DNA of 47,777 nucleotides from Gordonia otitidis NBRC 100426 (GCF_000248075.1 NZ_BAFB01000063.1:1-47777), one strand, 5' to 3'. Positions 8,019-16,649 are shown, counted from the first letter of the stretch. Made by a program: numbers and translations. The notes: generated from the letters alone by a model not told the origin.

Positions 8019-8330
8019 GAGAGCTCCGCAGGCTTCGTGATCCCCGGACCTCGACGCGACTGACGGACGCCGACCTGCCGGGCTGAACACCTGCCAGGTG
8101 CACCGGCAACTGACCGGACCGCCCCGACCGAGCTAGCTCAGATTCGCTCCCGGCCACGCCTCCCAGACCCCGTGCCACCGGCCCAGCCGACTGCCCCATC
8201 GATCCGTCGCTCTCGACGCTCCATGAGCCGCCACACGTCTTTCAAGAGAGGCCCGCCGCGTCAATCTAAGTTGACAGTGCGGGATTCGATCGCGTCGCGA
8301 TGCGAGATGTCGACGGCTCACCTCGTCGCT

Positions 8331-10026
8331 ATGACGGTCTCAATGCGCGTGATGTCGGCCGGCGACGGCTACCAGTACCTCCTGCGCACTGTCGCCGCGG
8401 GCGATGGCGACCGTGATCTCTCGACTCCGTTGACGAGGTATTACACGGAGGAGGGAACACCTCCCGGTTTCTGGATGGGGTCGGGTCTGCCGTTCCTCGG
8501 CGGCGGGGAGCTCGCCGCAGGCGGGCAGGTCTCCGAGGCGCAGCTCCAGCTCTTGGTCGGGATGGGCCGCGACCCGATCACGGGCGAGGCGTTGGGAGAG
8601 GCATACCGGAGGTACGCGAGCGTGCAGGAGCGCGTCGACAAGCGCGTCGCGGATCTCGATCCGGAGCTCGGCCCGGTTTCTCGTGCCGAGCAGGTCGCGG
8701 CGATCGAGGCGGAGGAGGCCGAGCGCGGCACACGCCGTGCGGTCGCCGGCTACGACCTGACATTCTCGGTACCGAAGTCGCTGTCCGCGCTGTGGGGGGT
8801 TGCGGACGCGGGCACGCAATCGCTGATCGCGGACGCGCATCATCAGGCGGTTGCCGAGGTGATCGCGTTCCTCGAACGCGAGGTCGCGGTCACCCGGGTC
8901 GGCGCGGCCGGTCCCGAGGGAGCGGTCGCGCACGCCGATGTCGGCGGCGTCTTGGCGACCGCGTTCGACCACTACGACTCCCGCAGTTCCGACCCCCAGT
9001 TGCATACGCACGTCGTGGTGAGCAACAAGGTCCTGACCGTGCAGGATCAGAAGTGGCGCACCCTTGCCGGGCGGCCTGTGCACGCCTCGATCGTTGCCCT
9101 GTCTGAGTTGTACAACGCGACGTTGGCCGATCGGATCACGGGCACGTTCGGCATCGAGTGGGAAGCGCGGGAGCGGGGCCGGGATCGGAACCCGGCGTGG
9201 GAGCTCGCGCCGGTGCCGGAGGCACTGGTGACGGAGTTCTCCTCTCGTACCCGACAGATCGAGGAGGAGAAGGCCCGCCTGATCGACGCCTACGTGCACA
9301 GGCACGGTCGCCAGCCGTCCTCGTAGACGGTCTTGAAGCTCCGTGCGCAGGCGACGCTCGCGACCCGGCCGGCGAAGCAGGTGCATTCGCTCGCGGACCT
9401 CACCGCTGACTGGCGTGCCCGCGCCACCGGGCTGCTGGGCGAGGACGCGACCGGCTGGGCACGCACCCTCACCACCAATGGGGACCAGTCGGCGCTGTTG
9501 CGGGCCGATGACGTGCCGTTGGACACGATCGCCGACCTCGGCCGCGCCGTGGTCGCGGTGGTGGGTGAGAAGCGGTCGACGTGGCGGCGCTGGAACCTGC
9601 ACGCCGAGGCGAGCCGTCAGCTCATGGGCATCAGGCTCGCGACTGCAGAGGACCGCGAGGCGATCACGGGGATGGTCACCGATGCCGCCGAACAAGCGTC
9701 GCTGCGGCTGACGCCGCCGGAGCTGGCGTCGAGCCCGTTGTTGTTCCGCCGCCCGGACGGGTCGAGCCGCTTCCGCCACACGGGAGCGATCCTGTATTCG
9801 ACCGAGGAGCTGCTGGCCGCCGAAGACCGCCTCCTCGACCGCTCCCACGCCATGACCGGGCCGACGATCGAGCTTGCGACCGTGGAGAAGATCACCGGCA
9901 AGCCCGACGCGGAGGGGCGCCGGCTCGGGCCGGATCAGGCCGAGGCGCTCACACGGATCGCGGTCTCCGGCCGGGTCGTGGATGTCCTGGTCGGGCCGGC
10001 TGGTGCGGGCAATACCACATGTCGAG
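8331..10026 (+). pseudogene. traA: MobF relaxase (TraA-like) 1, interrupted and truncated at Walker A
   Basis: From MTVSMRVMSAGDGYQYLLRT (ATG 8331; another in-frame ATG at 8307) this is the relaxase domain of an actinobacterial TraA/TrwC-like protein: a conserved N-terminal region, AVAGYDLTFSVPKSLSALWG, and the metal-binding SDPQLHTHVVVSNKV. Relaxases nick oriT and lead the strand in conjugation; the C-terminal half is normally a RecD-like helicase. Two lesions are visible. A TAG at 9324-9326 stops translation, while the same frame continues with recognisable TraA sequence (LKLRAQATLATRPAKQVHSL). The gene then ends in the P-loop, VGPAGAGN-TT, where native sequence stops at the lysine codon (10011-10013). 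No matching C-terminal half of this copy is present. Confidence 0.85.
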
Positions 10027-10034
10027 TTTGACGC
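10005..10034 (+). other. attR-like junction in relaxase 1 Walker A codon
   Basis: The traA text ends at GCGGGCAA (core AA at 10011-10012) and continues with TACCACATG, the same 9 bases that follow the core at the minus-strand attR of the large island (35925-35947). Over the 20-base arm (10013-10032) about 15 positions match. A GGC AAG codon pair has become GGC AAT here. I infer an attachment-site half of a related serine integrase. Confidence 0.6.
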
Positions 10035-10044
10035 CAGTACGAAC

Positions 10045-10064
10045 CTCAGCCATCACCGGCTGAG
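10045..10064. terminator. Hairpin terminator candidate
   Basis: CTCAGCC (10045-10051), a 6-base loop, and GGCTGAG (10058-10064) form a perfect 7 bp stem. It lies just beyond the stop of the minus-strand MerR gene (10092), as expected of its terminator. No clear U-tract. Confidence 0.45.
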
Positions 10065-10091
10065 CGGGGTGCAGTGCTCGGTGTAGCGGCG

Positions 10092-10454
10092 TCAGGCGTT
10101 GACGGTGCTTCCGGCGTCGACCACGTTGCGGATCGCGTCTCGCGAGACGGTGAGTGCTTCGATGGAGGCTTCGATACGTGCTTGCTCGCGTTTGAGGTCG
10201 TCGATGGTGTCGGTGCAGACTGGGGTGAGGCGGCCCGCTCGTTCGGTCAGGCAGGGCAGCACGGTACGAATCGTCGCGGTGCCGAGTCCGGCATCGAGGA
10301 GCTGCCGGATTCGGCGGGCAACCTCAACATCCTGATCGCTGTAGTCGCGGTACCCGGAGGCGTTACGTGCGGGCACGAGGAGTTCTTGCTGTTCGTAGTA
10401 GCGCAGCAGCCGGGCCGGGATGCCGGTGCGGTCGGTAACGTCCGAGATGCGCAT
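10092..10454 (-). CDS. MerR-family transcriptional regulator
   Basis: 120 residues from ATG 10454 (MRISDVTDRTGIPARLLRYY); an in-frame ATG at 10478 overlaps the divergent promoter region and is less likely. Helix-turn-helix, wing and the segment GYRDYSDQDVEVARRIRQLL match MerR proteins, and the C-terminal part is a dimerisation helix without metal-binding cysteines. It is homologous to the MerR at 2715 (both carry ILPCL/VLPCL followed by a helical tail). Divergent from the MFS at 10517 with a MerR-type operator between them, so it probably activates the MFS-oxidoreductase operon. Confidence 0.88.
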   Translation of the reverse strand: MRISDVTDRTGIPARLLRYYEQQELLVPARNASGYRDYSDQDVEVARRIRQLLDAGLGTATIRTVLPCLTERAGRLTPVCTDTIDDLKREQARIEASIEALTVSRDAIRNVVDAGSTVNA

Positions 10455-10479
10455 CTGAGCGATACCTCCTACCTCCAAT

Positions 10480-10516
10480 TTGCCCTCACACTGATGTCAA
10501 GGTTGAGCCTAGCAGG
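10480..10516 (+). promoter_or_regulatory. MerR-type promoter/operator of the MFS-oxidoreductase operon
   Basis: -35 TTGCCC (10480-10485), long spacer with TCACACTGATGTCAAGG, and a weak -10 around GAGCCT (10505-10510). The dyad and spacing repeat those at 2667-2697 and 3090-3120. Only about 6 bases separate the -10 from the GTG start at 10517, so the transcript is probably leaderless. Confidence 0.6.
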
Positions 10517-11746
10517 GTGAACCTCGAACAGTCCTCTCCCGCTTCTACGCTCGCCCGCCCCGTGCTGGTCCTGGCCGGGTTCGTGCTGCTGGTGTTCTGC
10601 ACCGGCACCGCCGAATACCTCGTCGCCGGTGTCCTCCCGCAGCTCGCCGACGACCTTTCGGTCAGCATCGCGACCGCCGGGCAGACCGTGACCGCCTACG
10701 CGCTCGGGGTCGCGATCGGCGGCCCAATCGTCACGGTGTTGACGGCCCGGCTTCCGCGTAAGGGGCTCGCTCTCGCCTTGGGTGTGGTGTTTATCGCGGG
10801 CACAGTGCTCACCGTGCTCGCGCCATCCTATGGATGGGTGATCGTTGGCCGGGTGGTCTCGGCGTGTAGTCAGGCCACGTTGTTCGCGATCGGGCTGACC
10901 ACCGCGACCGGGTTGATGGGGCCTGCGCGTCAGGGGCAGGCGATCGCGATCGTCAGTTCCGGTCTCACCGTCGCGACCGTGCTCGGCGTACCCCTCGGTG
11001 CCCTGTTGGGTGGGAACACGAGCTGGCGGATACCGTTCGTCATCGTCGCTGCCGCTGCCACCCTCGGCGTCGTCCTGCTGACTGCCGCGATGCCCCGCAC
11101 TCCGGCTCCGACCACCGGGGTGAGTGATGAGATCCGCACCCTGCTGCGCGGCCCCGTACTGCTGGCCGTGGCGACTACGGTGATCGGGTTCGCCGGGGTC
11201 AGTGTGGTCTTCACCTACCTGGTGCCACTACTCTCGGACGTGACCGGCATGGCCGCCGGGATCATCCCCGCCTTGCTGCTGGCCTACGGGGTCGGCGGGT
11301 TCGCCGGGAACCTGATCGCGGGCCGTCTGGCTGACCTGTCGCTCGGCAAGACCCTCGTCGGTGTGTTCCTCGCCCTCATCGTCACCCTGGCAGCGTTCCC
11401 GCTCGTGGCGGAGTTCCCGATCCCGATGATCGGGCTCGTGCTGATCCTGGGGTTGCTCTCGACCGCGACCATCGCCCCGCTGCAATCGCTCGTGCTCCGC
11501 CATGCGGGAGCAGCACCCACGCTGTCGTTGGCGGTCAACGTGGGCGCGTTCAATCTCGCCAACGCAATCGGCTCCGCGCTCGGTGGTCTCGGCGTCGCTG
11601 CCGGACTGCTGCAGTGGGGCGGATTCGGGGGTGCGGTCTTCGCGATCCTCGGCCTCCTCCTCACCGCCCTCGCGCTTCGGGCCACCCCGAGAACTGAAAC
11701 CTCCACCACCGATACCGATTCCGATAGGAAAGAGATGAGCCGATGA
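10517..11746 (+). CDS. MFS drug efflux transporter (DHA1)
   Basis: 409 residues, twelve spans, with FCTGTAEYLVAGVLPQLADD in TM1, the motif A loop LLTARLPRKGL-like segment (VLTARLPRKGLALAL) and SSGLTVATVLGVPLGALLGG in TM5. This is the same efflux subgroup as the MFS at 1456. Inner-membrane proton antiporter; substrate unknown. The GTG start at 10517 follows the promoter so closely that translation is probably leaderless. The stop overlaps the next gene's ATG (ATGA, 11743-11746), giving translational coupling to the oxidoreductase. Regulated by the divergent MerR at 10092. Confidence 0.87.
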   Translation: MNLEQSSPASTLARPVLVLAGFVLLVFCTGTAEYLVAGVLPQLADDLSVSIATAGQTVTAYALGVAIGGPIVTVLTARLPRKGLALALGVVFIAGTVLTVLAPSYGWVIVGRVVSACSQATLFAIGLTTATGLMGPARQGQAIAIVSSGLTVATVLGVPLGALLGGNTSWRIPFVIVAAAATLGVVLLTAAMPRTPAPTTGVSDEIRTLLRGPVLLAVATTVIGFAGVSVVFTYLVPLLSDVTGMAAGIIPALLLAYGVGGFAGNLIAGRLADLSLGKTLVGVFLALIVTLAAFPLVAEFPIPMIGLVLILGLLSTATIAPLQSLVLRHAGAAPTLSLAVNVGAFNLANAIGSALGGLGVAAGLLQWGGFGGAVFAILGLLLTALALRATPRTETSTTDTDSDRKEMSR

Positions 11747-12645
11747 AGATCGCGACCATTACTGCTTACGGCGGCCCCGGTGTCCTCACCATCCGGGATG
11801 CGCCGCTTCCCGTGGCTGGCCCGGATGAGGCGGTGGTCGCGGTCGTCGCGTCCACGATCAATCCCGTCGATGTGAAGACACGCACGCCCGGCACCTCGCA
11901 ACAGGTCGGGCGATTCCCTGCCGTGCTGGGCTGGGATGTCGCGGGCATCGTCATCACTGCCCCCACAGTTTCCGGCTGGTCGCCGGGCGATCGGGTGATC
12001 GCGATGCACCCACCCCAGTCGGATGGGTCGGGCAGCTGGCAGCAGTACGCAGCGATCCCTACCGCGCTCCTCGCCCCGGCACCGGAGACGGTCGACCTGG
12101 TGACCGCTGCGACCCTGCCGCTCGCGGCGCTCACCGCTGACCAAGCACTCACAAGCCTCAACCTGAGTCGCGACGACCGGCTACTCATCACCGGGGCTGT
12201 CGGCAGTGTCGGCGGGATGGCCGTGCAGCTCGCCGCACTCGCCGGGATCAGCGCTGCCGGGCTGGTCTCACGCCCGGAACACGAATCAGCGGTACTCGAT
12301 CTCGGAGCTACCTCCGTGTACTCGAACCCGGTCTCGGCGGGCGAGTTCGACGCTATCTTCGACACTGCCGGAGTCTTCGATTATCCGAGCCTGCTGAGCA
12401 AGGATGGCAGGCTCGTCACGGTCAGCGACGAAACCATCCCCGCGACGCTGGAGCAGCGTGCCGCAAGCGCGATGCACAACTATGTCCAACAAGACCCATA
12501 CCGCTTCCGCGAGCTCGCTGCTCTGGTAGACGAGGGCAGACTCGTACTGCGCGTCGCTGAACAGTGCCCACTCGCACGGATCGAGCAGGCGCACAGAACA
12601 GCCGAAGCCGGAGGCTTGCTCGGCAAGGTCGTCATCACAATGTAG
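11743..12645 (+). CDS. NADP-dependent MDR-superfamily oxidoreductase
   Basis: 300 residues. GroES-like N-terminus (MKIATITAYGGPGVLTIRDA, STINPVDVKTRTPG), Rossmann motif ITGAVGSVGGMAVQLA, and the C-terminal QAHRTAEAGGLLGKVVI typical of quinone oxidoreductases. No zinc ligands. Presumably reduces quinones or unsaturated carbonyls with NADPH. Overlaps the MFS stop by 4 bases. Pairing of a reductase with a pump and a MerR regulator is the same as in the 1456-4061 cassette, though the two oxidoreductases are clearly diverged, so this is an old duplication or independent recruitment. Confidence 0.86.
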   Translation: MKIATITAYGGPGVLTIRDAPLPVAGPDEAVVAVVASTINPVDVKTRTPGTSQQVGRFPAVLGWDVAGIVITAPTVSGWSPGDRVIAMHPPQSDGSGSWQQYAAIPTALLAPAPETVDLVTAATLPLAALTADQALTSLNLSRDDRLLITGAVGSVGGMAVQLAALAGISAAGLVSRPEHESAVLDLGATSVYSNPVSAGEFDAIFDTAGVFDYPSLLSKDGRLVTVSDETIPATLEQRAASAMHNYVQQDPYRFRELAALVDEGRLVLRVAEQCPLARIEQAHRTAEAGGLLGKVVITM

Positions 12646-12695
12646 ACGGACGCGTACCAATTCCAGGCGAGTAGGCTCAGAAACGCAGAATCACA

Positions 12696-12743
12696 CCGAT
12701 CAAGATGCTCGTACTTTTGCGGGCCCACGGCGTGCCTTTTGCG
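12696..12743 (-). repeat. Right copy of the ~48 bp inverted repeat
   Basis: Inverted match to 1391-1440, including GCTCGTACTTTT and GGGCCCACGG. It lies between the oxidoreductase gene (ends 12645) and the stop of the relaxase 2 C-terminal piece (12746). Confidence 0.5.
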
Positions 12744-12745
12744 GT

Positions 12746-14812
12746 CTAGAGGCGTCGTGTCGGCCCCTCGCGGCTCGGGTCTCTGCGGTGGGGGTCATGC
12801 TCGAACGGGTCATGGAGTTGCCGCGCTCGTTCTGCTGTCTGCCGGTTCTGGTTCTCCCGCTCGGCCTGTTTCGCTTCGATCAGGTGGGCGGCGTCGTTGA
12901 TGGGGAGGGCGCGGAGTTCATCGGCCTCTGAGCGCAGCAGCGCGGCCCGGTTCTTGGCATCGTGCGCTTGACGGCGGGGGTTGGTAGTGCGACGCATCCC
13001 GTACTGGGCGGCCTGGGCGTGCTCGATCCCGTACTCGCTGACGAGCAACGCCGTGTGCTCCTGCTGGTGCCGCTTCCGCATCATGTCGCGGTCGGCGGTG
13101 GCCGCGTCGACGGTCTGGGCGGCCTCGGTTACGCGGGGGTCACTCCCGGCGCGTCTACTGGCGACCTGGCCCGCCCACTCGGGGAGACGATCAGGGTTCG
13201 CCGGTGTCGTGGCCCACTCCTGGCTGACCTGCCCGCGCAACGTCCGGGTGCGTTCGGTCGCTGTGCGCTGCTCGGTACGGGCCTTGCGCTTGCCGAACCT
13301 GCCGACCGTAGCAAGGCGGCCACGGGCGGTGGCCTCGTCTGCGACGGCATCGAGGTAGGCGGCACCATCAGTCTCGGCCCGCACCGTCAGCGGCCCGGTG
13401 ACCTCGGCACGCACCTGCTAGGCGACTTCCTCGGCCTTGCGGAGCACAGCGGCGCTCTCGTCGTCCTCGGCCCGGTGGGTAGCGCGTTGGGCGTCGAACC
13501 TCGCGGCGGTCTGCTCCCACCGTTCCGCCGCCCGTTCTGCACGCTCGGTCTCGTGGTCGAGGCGGGCGAGTTCGTCGGTCACGCGCCGCGCCGGGCCGTC
13601 TGTGACGAGTCCGCGCACGGCTTCGGCGGCTTGCCGGGTGGCGTGGTCGAGGCCCCGGTCTGCCGGGTCACGTTCCATCGCGTCAATGAACTGCGCCCTG
13701 GCGTCGGCCATGTCCTCGGCGACGACGTGAAGCCGGTTGGTCTCGCGGCCTCTCGTCATGCCGACATAGACGCCCGCCGCACTCGTCGCCTCCGACAAAA
13801 CAGTGTGCGCCCCATTGACGGTTGCGCCTTGGACGCCGTATGCAGTCGCGGCGTAGGACAGGTGCGCGTGCTCACCCACATACTCGGCAGGTAGGGCGAC
13901 GGTGAGGGGGTTCTTGCGCCCGCTGCCCACCTCACGGGCATACACGGTGCCATCGTCTTCGACGTGCTGGACTCGCCATTGTTGCCGGTTCGCCACTCCC
14001 ACGTCGCTGTCGTTGCGGCGGGTTTGGATGAGGTCACCGGCCCCGATGCTCAGGCCGTCGCTGCCGGTCGCCGTGATGGTGTCGTTGACTTCGCCCGCCT
14101 CGACTCCCCCGGCGCGGATGCGCTCGTTCAGCGCGGTGGCCTCGTCGTTGGTCGCCACCGTGATCGCCTCACCGTCGCAGGCGTTCTCGGTGATGTGCTC
14201 GCGGGCCGCATCGTCGTCGGCGTGCAGTGAGACCAGGTGCATGGTGGCGAGCCGGTCGAACACCTCGCCGGGGTTCTCCCGGTCGCGCATCGTCAGCGTC
14301 AGGGCGGCGTACTCGGCGTCAGTGAAGCGGTGGAGTTCGCTCATGTCGTAGGTGCGGCCTCTGATCTGGGCGGCCATGTCGAGCACCCCGCCCCTGCCCA
14401 CGGCGGGCAACTGGGCGCGGTCGCCGACGAGCGCGACCGTCGCACCGGCCTCGGCGGTGATGGTCAGCAGGGCGTGGGCGGTGTCTTGGTCGAGCATCCC
14501 GGCCTCGTCCACAACCACCCGTTCACCCCGCGACAGCCGCGCATCCTCGGGCGGGCCGGTGTAGGTGCGTCCGGTGTCGGGGTCGGTGTCGCCCTGCTTG
14601 AGGCGCGTCCATACGCCGTCCTCGTTCCATCGCCACCCATGCGCATAGACGAGAGCAGCGACTGAGGTTGCGGGTACGCCGAGTTCATCGTGCGCGACCT
14701 GAGCGGCCCGCTTTGTCGGTGCAACCACCCGCGTACTTCTGCCGTGCTCGGCGGCAATCTCGATAGCGGTGTGAAGCATGGTGGTCTTCTCCACTTGGTG
14801 CATCTGACGCAC
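12746..14812 (-). pseudogene. traA: MobF relaxase 2, C-terminal (RecD-like helicase) half
   Basis: This frame carries the helicase part of a TraA-like protein: Walker A remainder KTTMLHTAIEIAAEHG, Walker B region RGERVVVDEAGMLDQDTAHA, ALVGDRAQLPAVGRGG (motif III), and AYGVQGATVNGAHTVLSEAT with YVGMTRGRETNRLHVV (motifs V-VI). The native text begins at the lysine codon (14786 and down); the first residues of the frame to 14812 come from the inserted island and supply a new GTG/ATG start. A TAG at 13418-13420 interrupts it between EEVA and VRAEVTG; the same frame then runs to the TGA at 12746. The N-terminal half is on the same strand at 35948-37395, 21 kb away. Together they make a whole relaxase-helicase. 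Confidence 0.85.
14787..14809. other. attL of the 21 kb island
   Basis: Core TTC (14787-14789) joins relaxase sequence on its left to the island arm TCCACTTGGTGCATCTGAC (14790 onward) on its right. That arm is an imperfect inverted copy of the arm at the other end (35925-35944): 13 of the 20 paired positions agree. The crossover codon is the lysine of Gly-Ser-Gly-Lys-Thr-Thr. Confidence 0.75.
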
Positions 14813-14835
14813 CTAATCCAGTGGAGGTGAGCGGT

Positions 14836-16395
14836 GTGAGTATTGAACAGGACACGCAGGTCAGGAGCCATATTGGCGCTCGGACGGATCGCGGGAACGC
14901 GGCACGTGCCCGTGGCGGGCACCCGGCCGGTGTCGCCGTCGCGGAGCAGGTGCTGATCTACCTGCGCATCAGCGAGGACCGCACCGGGGAAGAAGCCGGT
15001 GTCGAACGGCAGCGCACCGACTGCCTGGCCTTGTGCGGTCGTCTCGGGTTCGAGGTCACCGGGGACGAGGTGTTCATGGACAACGACATCTCGGCGTACT
15101 TGAAGAAGAAGCGGCCAGGCTTCGACCAGCTGATCGAACAGGTCAAGCTCGGTCCGGCTCGGATCGTGGTTTGGCATGTCGACCGTCTCTACCGGCGTCC
15201 GCGGGAACTGGAAGACCTCATCGACCTCGTCGAGACCCATCCGATCCGGATCGAAGCGGTCATGGGCGGCGCGTTCGACCTGAACACCCACGAAGGACGG
15301 TTGATGGCCCGTCAGCTCGTCGCGATCGCCTCGTACGAGTCCGGGCACAAGGCCGACCGGATCAGACGGGCGAACCAGGCCAAGGCCGAGCGCGGCGACT
15401 GGCACGGCGCGGCGAAGTTCGGTTACGGCACCGGCGGGGTTCTGATACCGGAAGAAGCCGCAGTCGTCCGCGAGATGGCCGACCGCTTCCTGGCCGGTCA
15501 CTCGCTGCGTTCCATCACCCAATGGCTCAACGAGGAGTCAGGGGTGCCAGCCCCGCGGGCGCACACGGGCCGGACATTGGGAGTGTGGAGCCCGACGACG
15601 GTGAAGTCGATCCTCGTGTCGGCGCGGATCTCCGGGCAGCGCGCCTACGATCCCGGTGTACGCGACGATGGCCCGACCGGGCGGGAGATCCTGGGTCCGG
15701 GGAACTGGGAGGCGATCATCACCCCGGAAGAGACCGAGCGTATCCGGGCGATCTTCGCCAGCCCCGACCGTCGGGTGGGGGCGACTTCGCAGACGCTGCT
15801 TTCGGCGATCGCGACCTGCGGCAGGTGCGGGGCGGGTCTGGTCTCCGGGGTCAGCAGCCGCTATACCAAGAGGGGGCAGAAGACGCCCAAGCTGTTCTAC
15901 CGGTGCGCAGCCGTGCCGGGCCGTCCCGAGCGGGGCGGACTGTCGGTGTCTCGTGAGGGTCTGGATCAGTTGGTCGCCAACGCGGTCATCACCCGGCTGG
16001 CCGACACCACGATGCCACCGGAGACCACCGCTGGTGACGGTGTGGGGGCGGCGATGACCCGCATCGTCGCGGCCCGGCAGCGGTTGGAAGACCTCGCCCG
16101 TGACTACGGTGCCGGGTTGTTGACTCGCTCGCAGTTCCACGCCGGACGCACCGCCGCGCAGAACGCCGTGCACGACGCCGAGATCGCGCTCGGCAAGGTC
16201 AACCGCACCTCCGCGCTCAAGGGTCTGCCCGTCGGCGATGTGGACGCCCTGTGGAAGGCGTGGGAGAGCGAGTGGACGATTGCGCAGAAGCGGGCGATCA
16301 TCACCGCGATGGTCGATTCGATCGTGGTCAACCCCGACCCGAACTGCGGGTCACGGTTCCGGCCCCAGCGGGTGGACCTCACGATGAAGGCATGA
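14836..16395 (+). CDS. Large serine recombinase (site-specific integrase) of the island
   Basis: 519 residues. Resolvase-type catalytic domain with nucleophile S46 in VLIYLRISEDRTG, the downstream DNDISAYLKKKRPGF and VVWHVDRLYRRPRELEDL; then a recombinase domain (GVLIPEEAAVVREMADRFLA, ISGQRAYDP), a zinc ribbon (CGRCGAG ... YRCAAV) and a C-terminal coiled coil. Serine integrases join attP and attB through a 2-base staggered cut. I favour GTG 14836: it follows GGAGGTGAG at 14823-14831; an earlier frame start at 14821 would overlap the site arm. It lies 50 bp from attL, where an integrase is expected, and no other promoter is visible between attL and the gene. The integrase at 43251 is a close homologue. 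Confidence 0.9.
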   Translation: MSIEQDTQVRSHIGARTDRGNAARARGGHPAGVAVAEQVLIYLRISEDRTGEEAGVERQRTDCLALCGRLGFEVTGDEVFMDNDISAYLKKKRPGFDQLIEQVKLGPARIVVWHVDRLYRRPRELEDLIDLVETHPIRIEAVMGGAFDLNTHEGRLMARQLVAIASYESGHKADRIRRANQAKAERGDWHGAAKFGYGTGGVLIPEEAAVVREMADRFLAGHSLRSITQWLNEESGVPAPRAHTGRTLGVWSPTTVKSILVSARISGQRAYDPGVRDDGPTGREILGPGNWEAIITPEETERIRAIFASPDRRVGATSQTLLSAIATCGRCGAGLVSGVSSRYTKRGQKTPKLFYRCAAVPGRPERGGLSVSREGLDQLVANAVITRLADTTMPPETTAGDGVGAAMTRIVAARQRLEDLARDYGAGLLTRSQFHAGRTAAQNAVHDAEIALGKVNRTSALKGLPVGDVDALWKAWESEWTIAQKRAIITAMVDSIVVNPDPNCGSRFRPQRVDLTMKA

Positions 16396-16404
16396 ACCCA
16401 GCTT

Positions 16405-16440
16405 GCGGGTGCTCACGGGTCGCGGCGGGTGAGCACCCGC
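16405..16440. terminator. Strong bidirectional hairpin terminator
   Basis: GCGGGTGCTCAC (16405-16416), 12-base loop, GTGAGCACCCGC (16429-16440): a perfect 12 bp stem between convergent genes. It overlaps the last codons of the small minus-strand gene (stop at 16413). Confidence 0.75.
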
Positions 16441-16649
16441 AGCTTCGCCAACGCGACCGGATCGGTCACCCCCAAGGCCACCCCCGACCGGCGACACACC
16501 TCACGAGTCCACGCCTCGACATCGAATCCCGGCGGCAGTGCCGACCGATGCCGACTGGCCACCCGCGACGACCCACCGCCTTCTCTCCTGACCGTGCGCG
16601 CTGCAATGGCCGAGGAGACTGATGTGTCGTGCGTCTGCGGAGGCATCAT
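16413..16649 (-). CDS. Small conserved protein convergent with the integrase (candidate recombination directionality factor)
   Basis: 78 residues with a basic N-terminus and a conserved C-terminal module, LPPGFDVEAWTREVCRRSGV followed by DPVALAKLRVLTR. A second copy of the module (32 of 38 residues identical) occurs at 42976-43188, and there too the gene is convergent with a closely related serine integrase gene and separated from it by a hairpin. I do not recognise a named family. The size, basic character and repeated pairing fit the small accessory factor that controls serine integrase directionality, but this is inference; it might be a repressor or an unrelated passenger. No strong ribosome-binding site is visible; ATG 16649 or 16646 is the start. 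Confidence 0.65.
   Translation of the reverse strand: MMPPQTHDTSVSSAIAARTVRREGGGSSRVASRHRSALPPGFDVEAWTREVCRRSGVALGVTDPVALAKLRVLTRRDP

Noticed and set aside
8271..8330. TTGACA at 8271 as a promoter for relaxase 1
   Set aside because: A perfect -35 hexamer but no acceptable -10 at 16-19 bp, so I do not call a promoter.
12962..13894. Plus-strand frame of 310 codons across relaxase 2
   Set aside because: Antisense to recognisable helicase sequence; low-complexity Gly/Val/Arg composition typical of shadow frames.
14464..15522. Minus-strand frame of 352 codons spanning attL and the integrase
   Set aside because: Antisense to the integrase catalytic domain over most of its length; no conserved motif.
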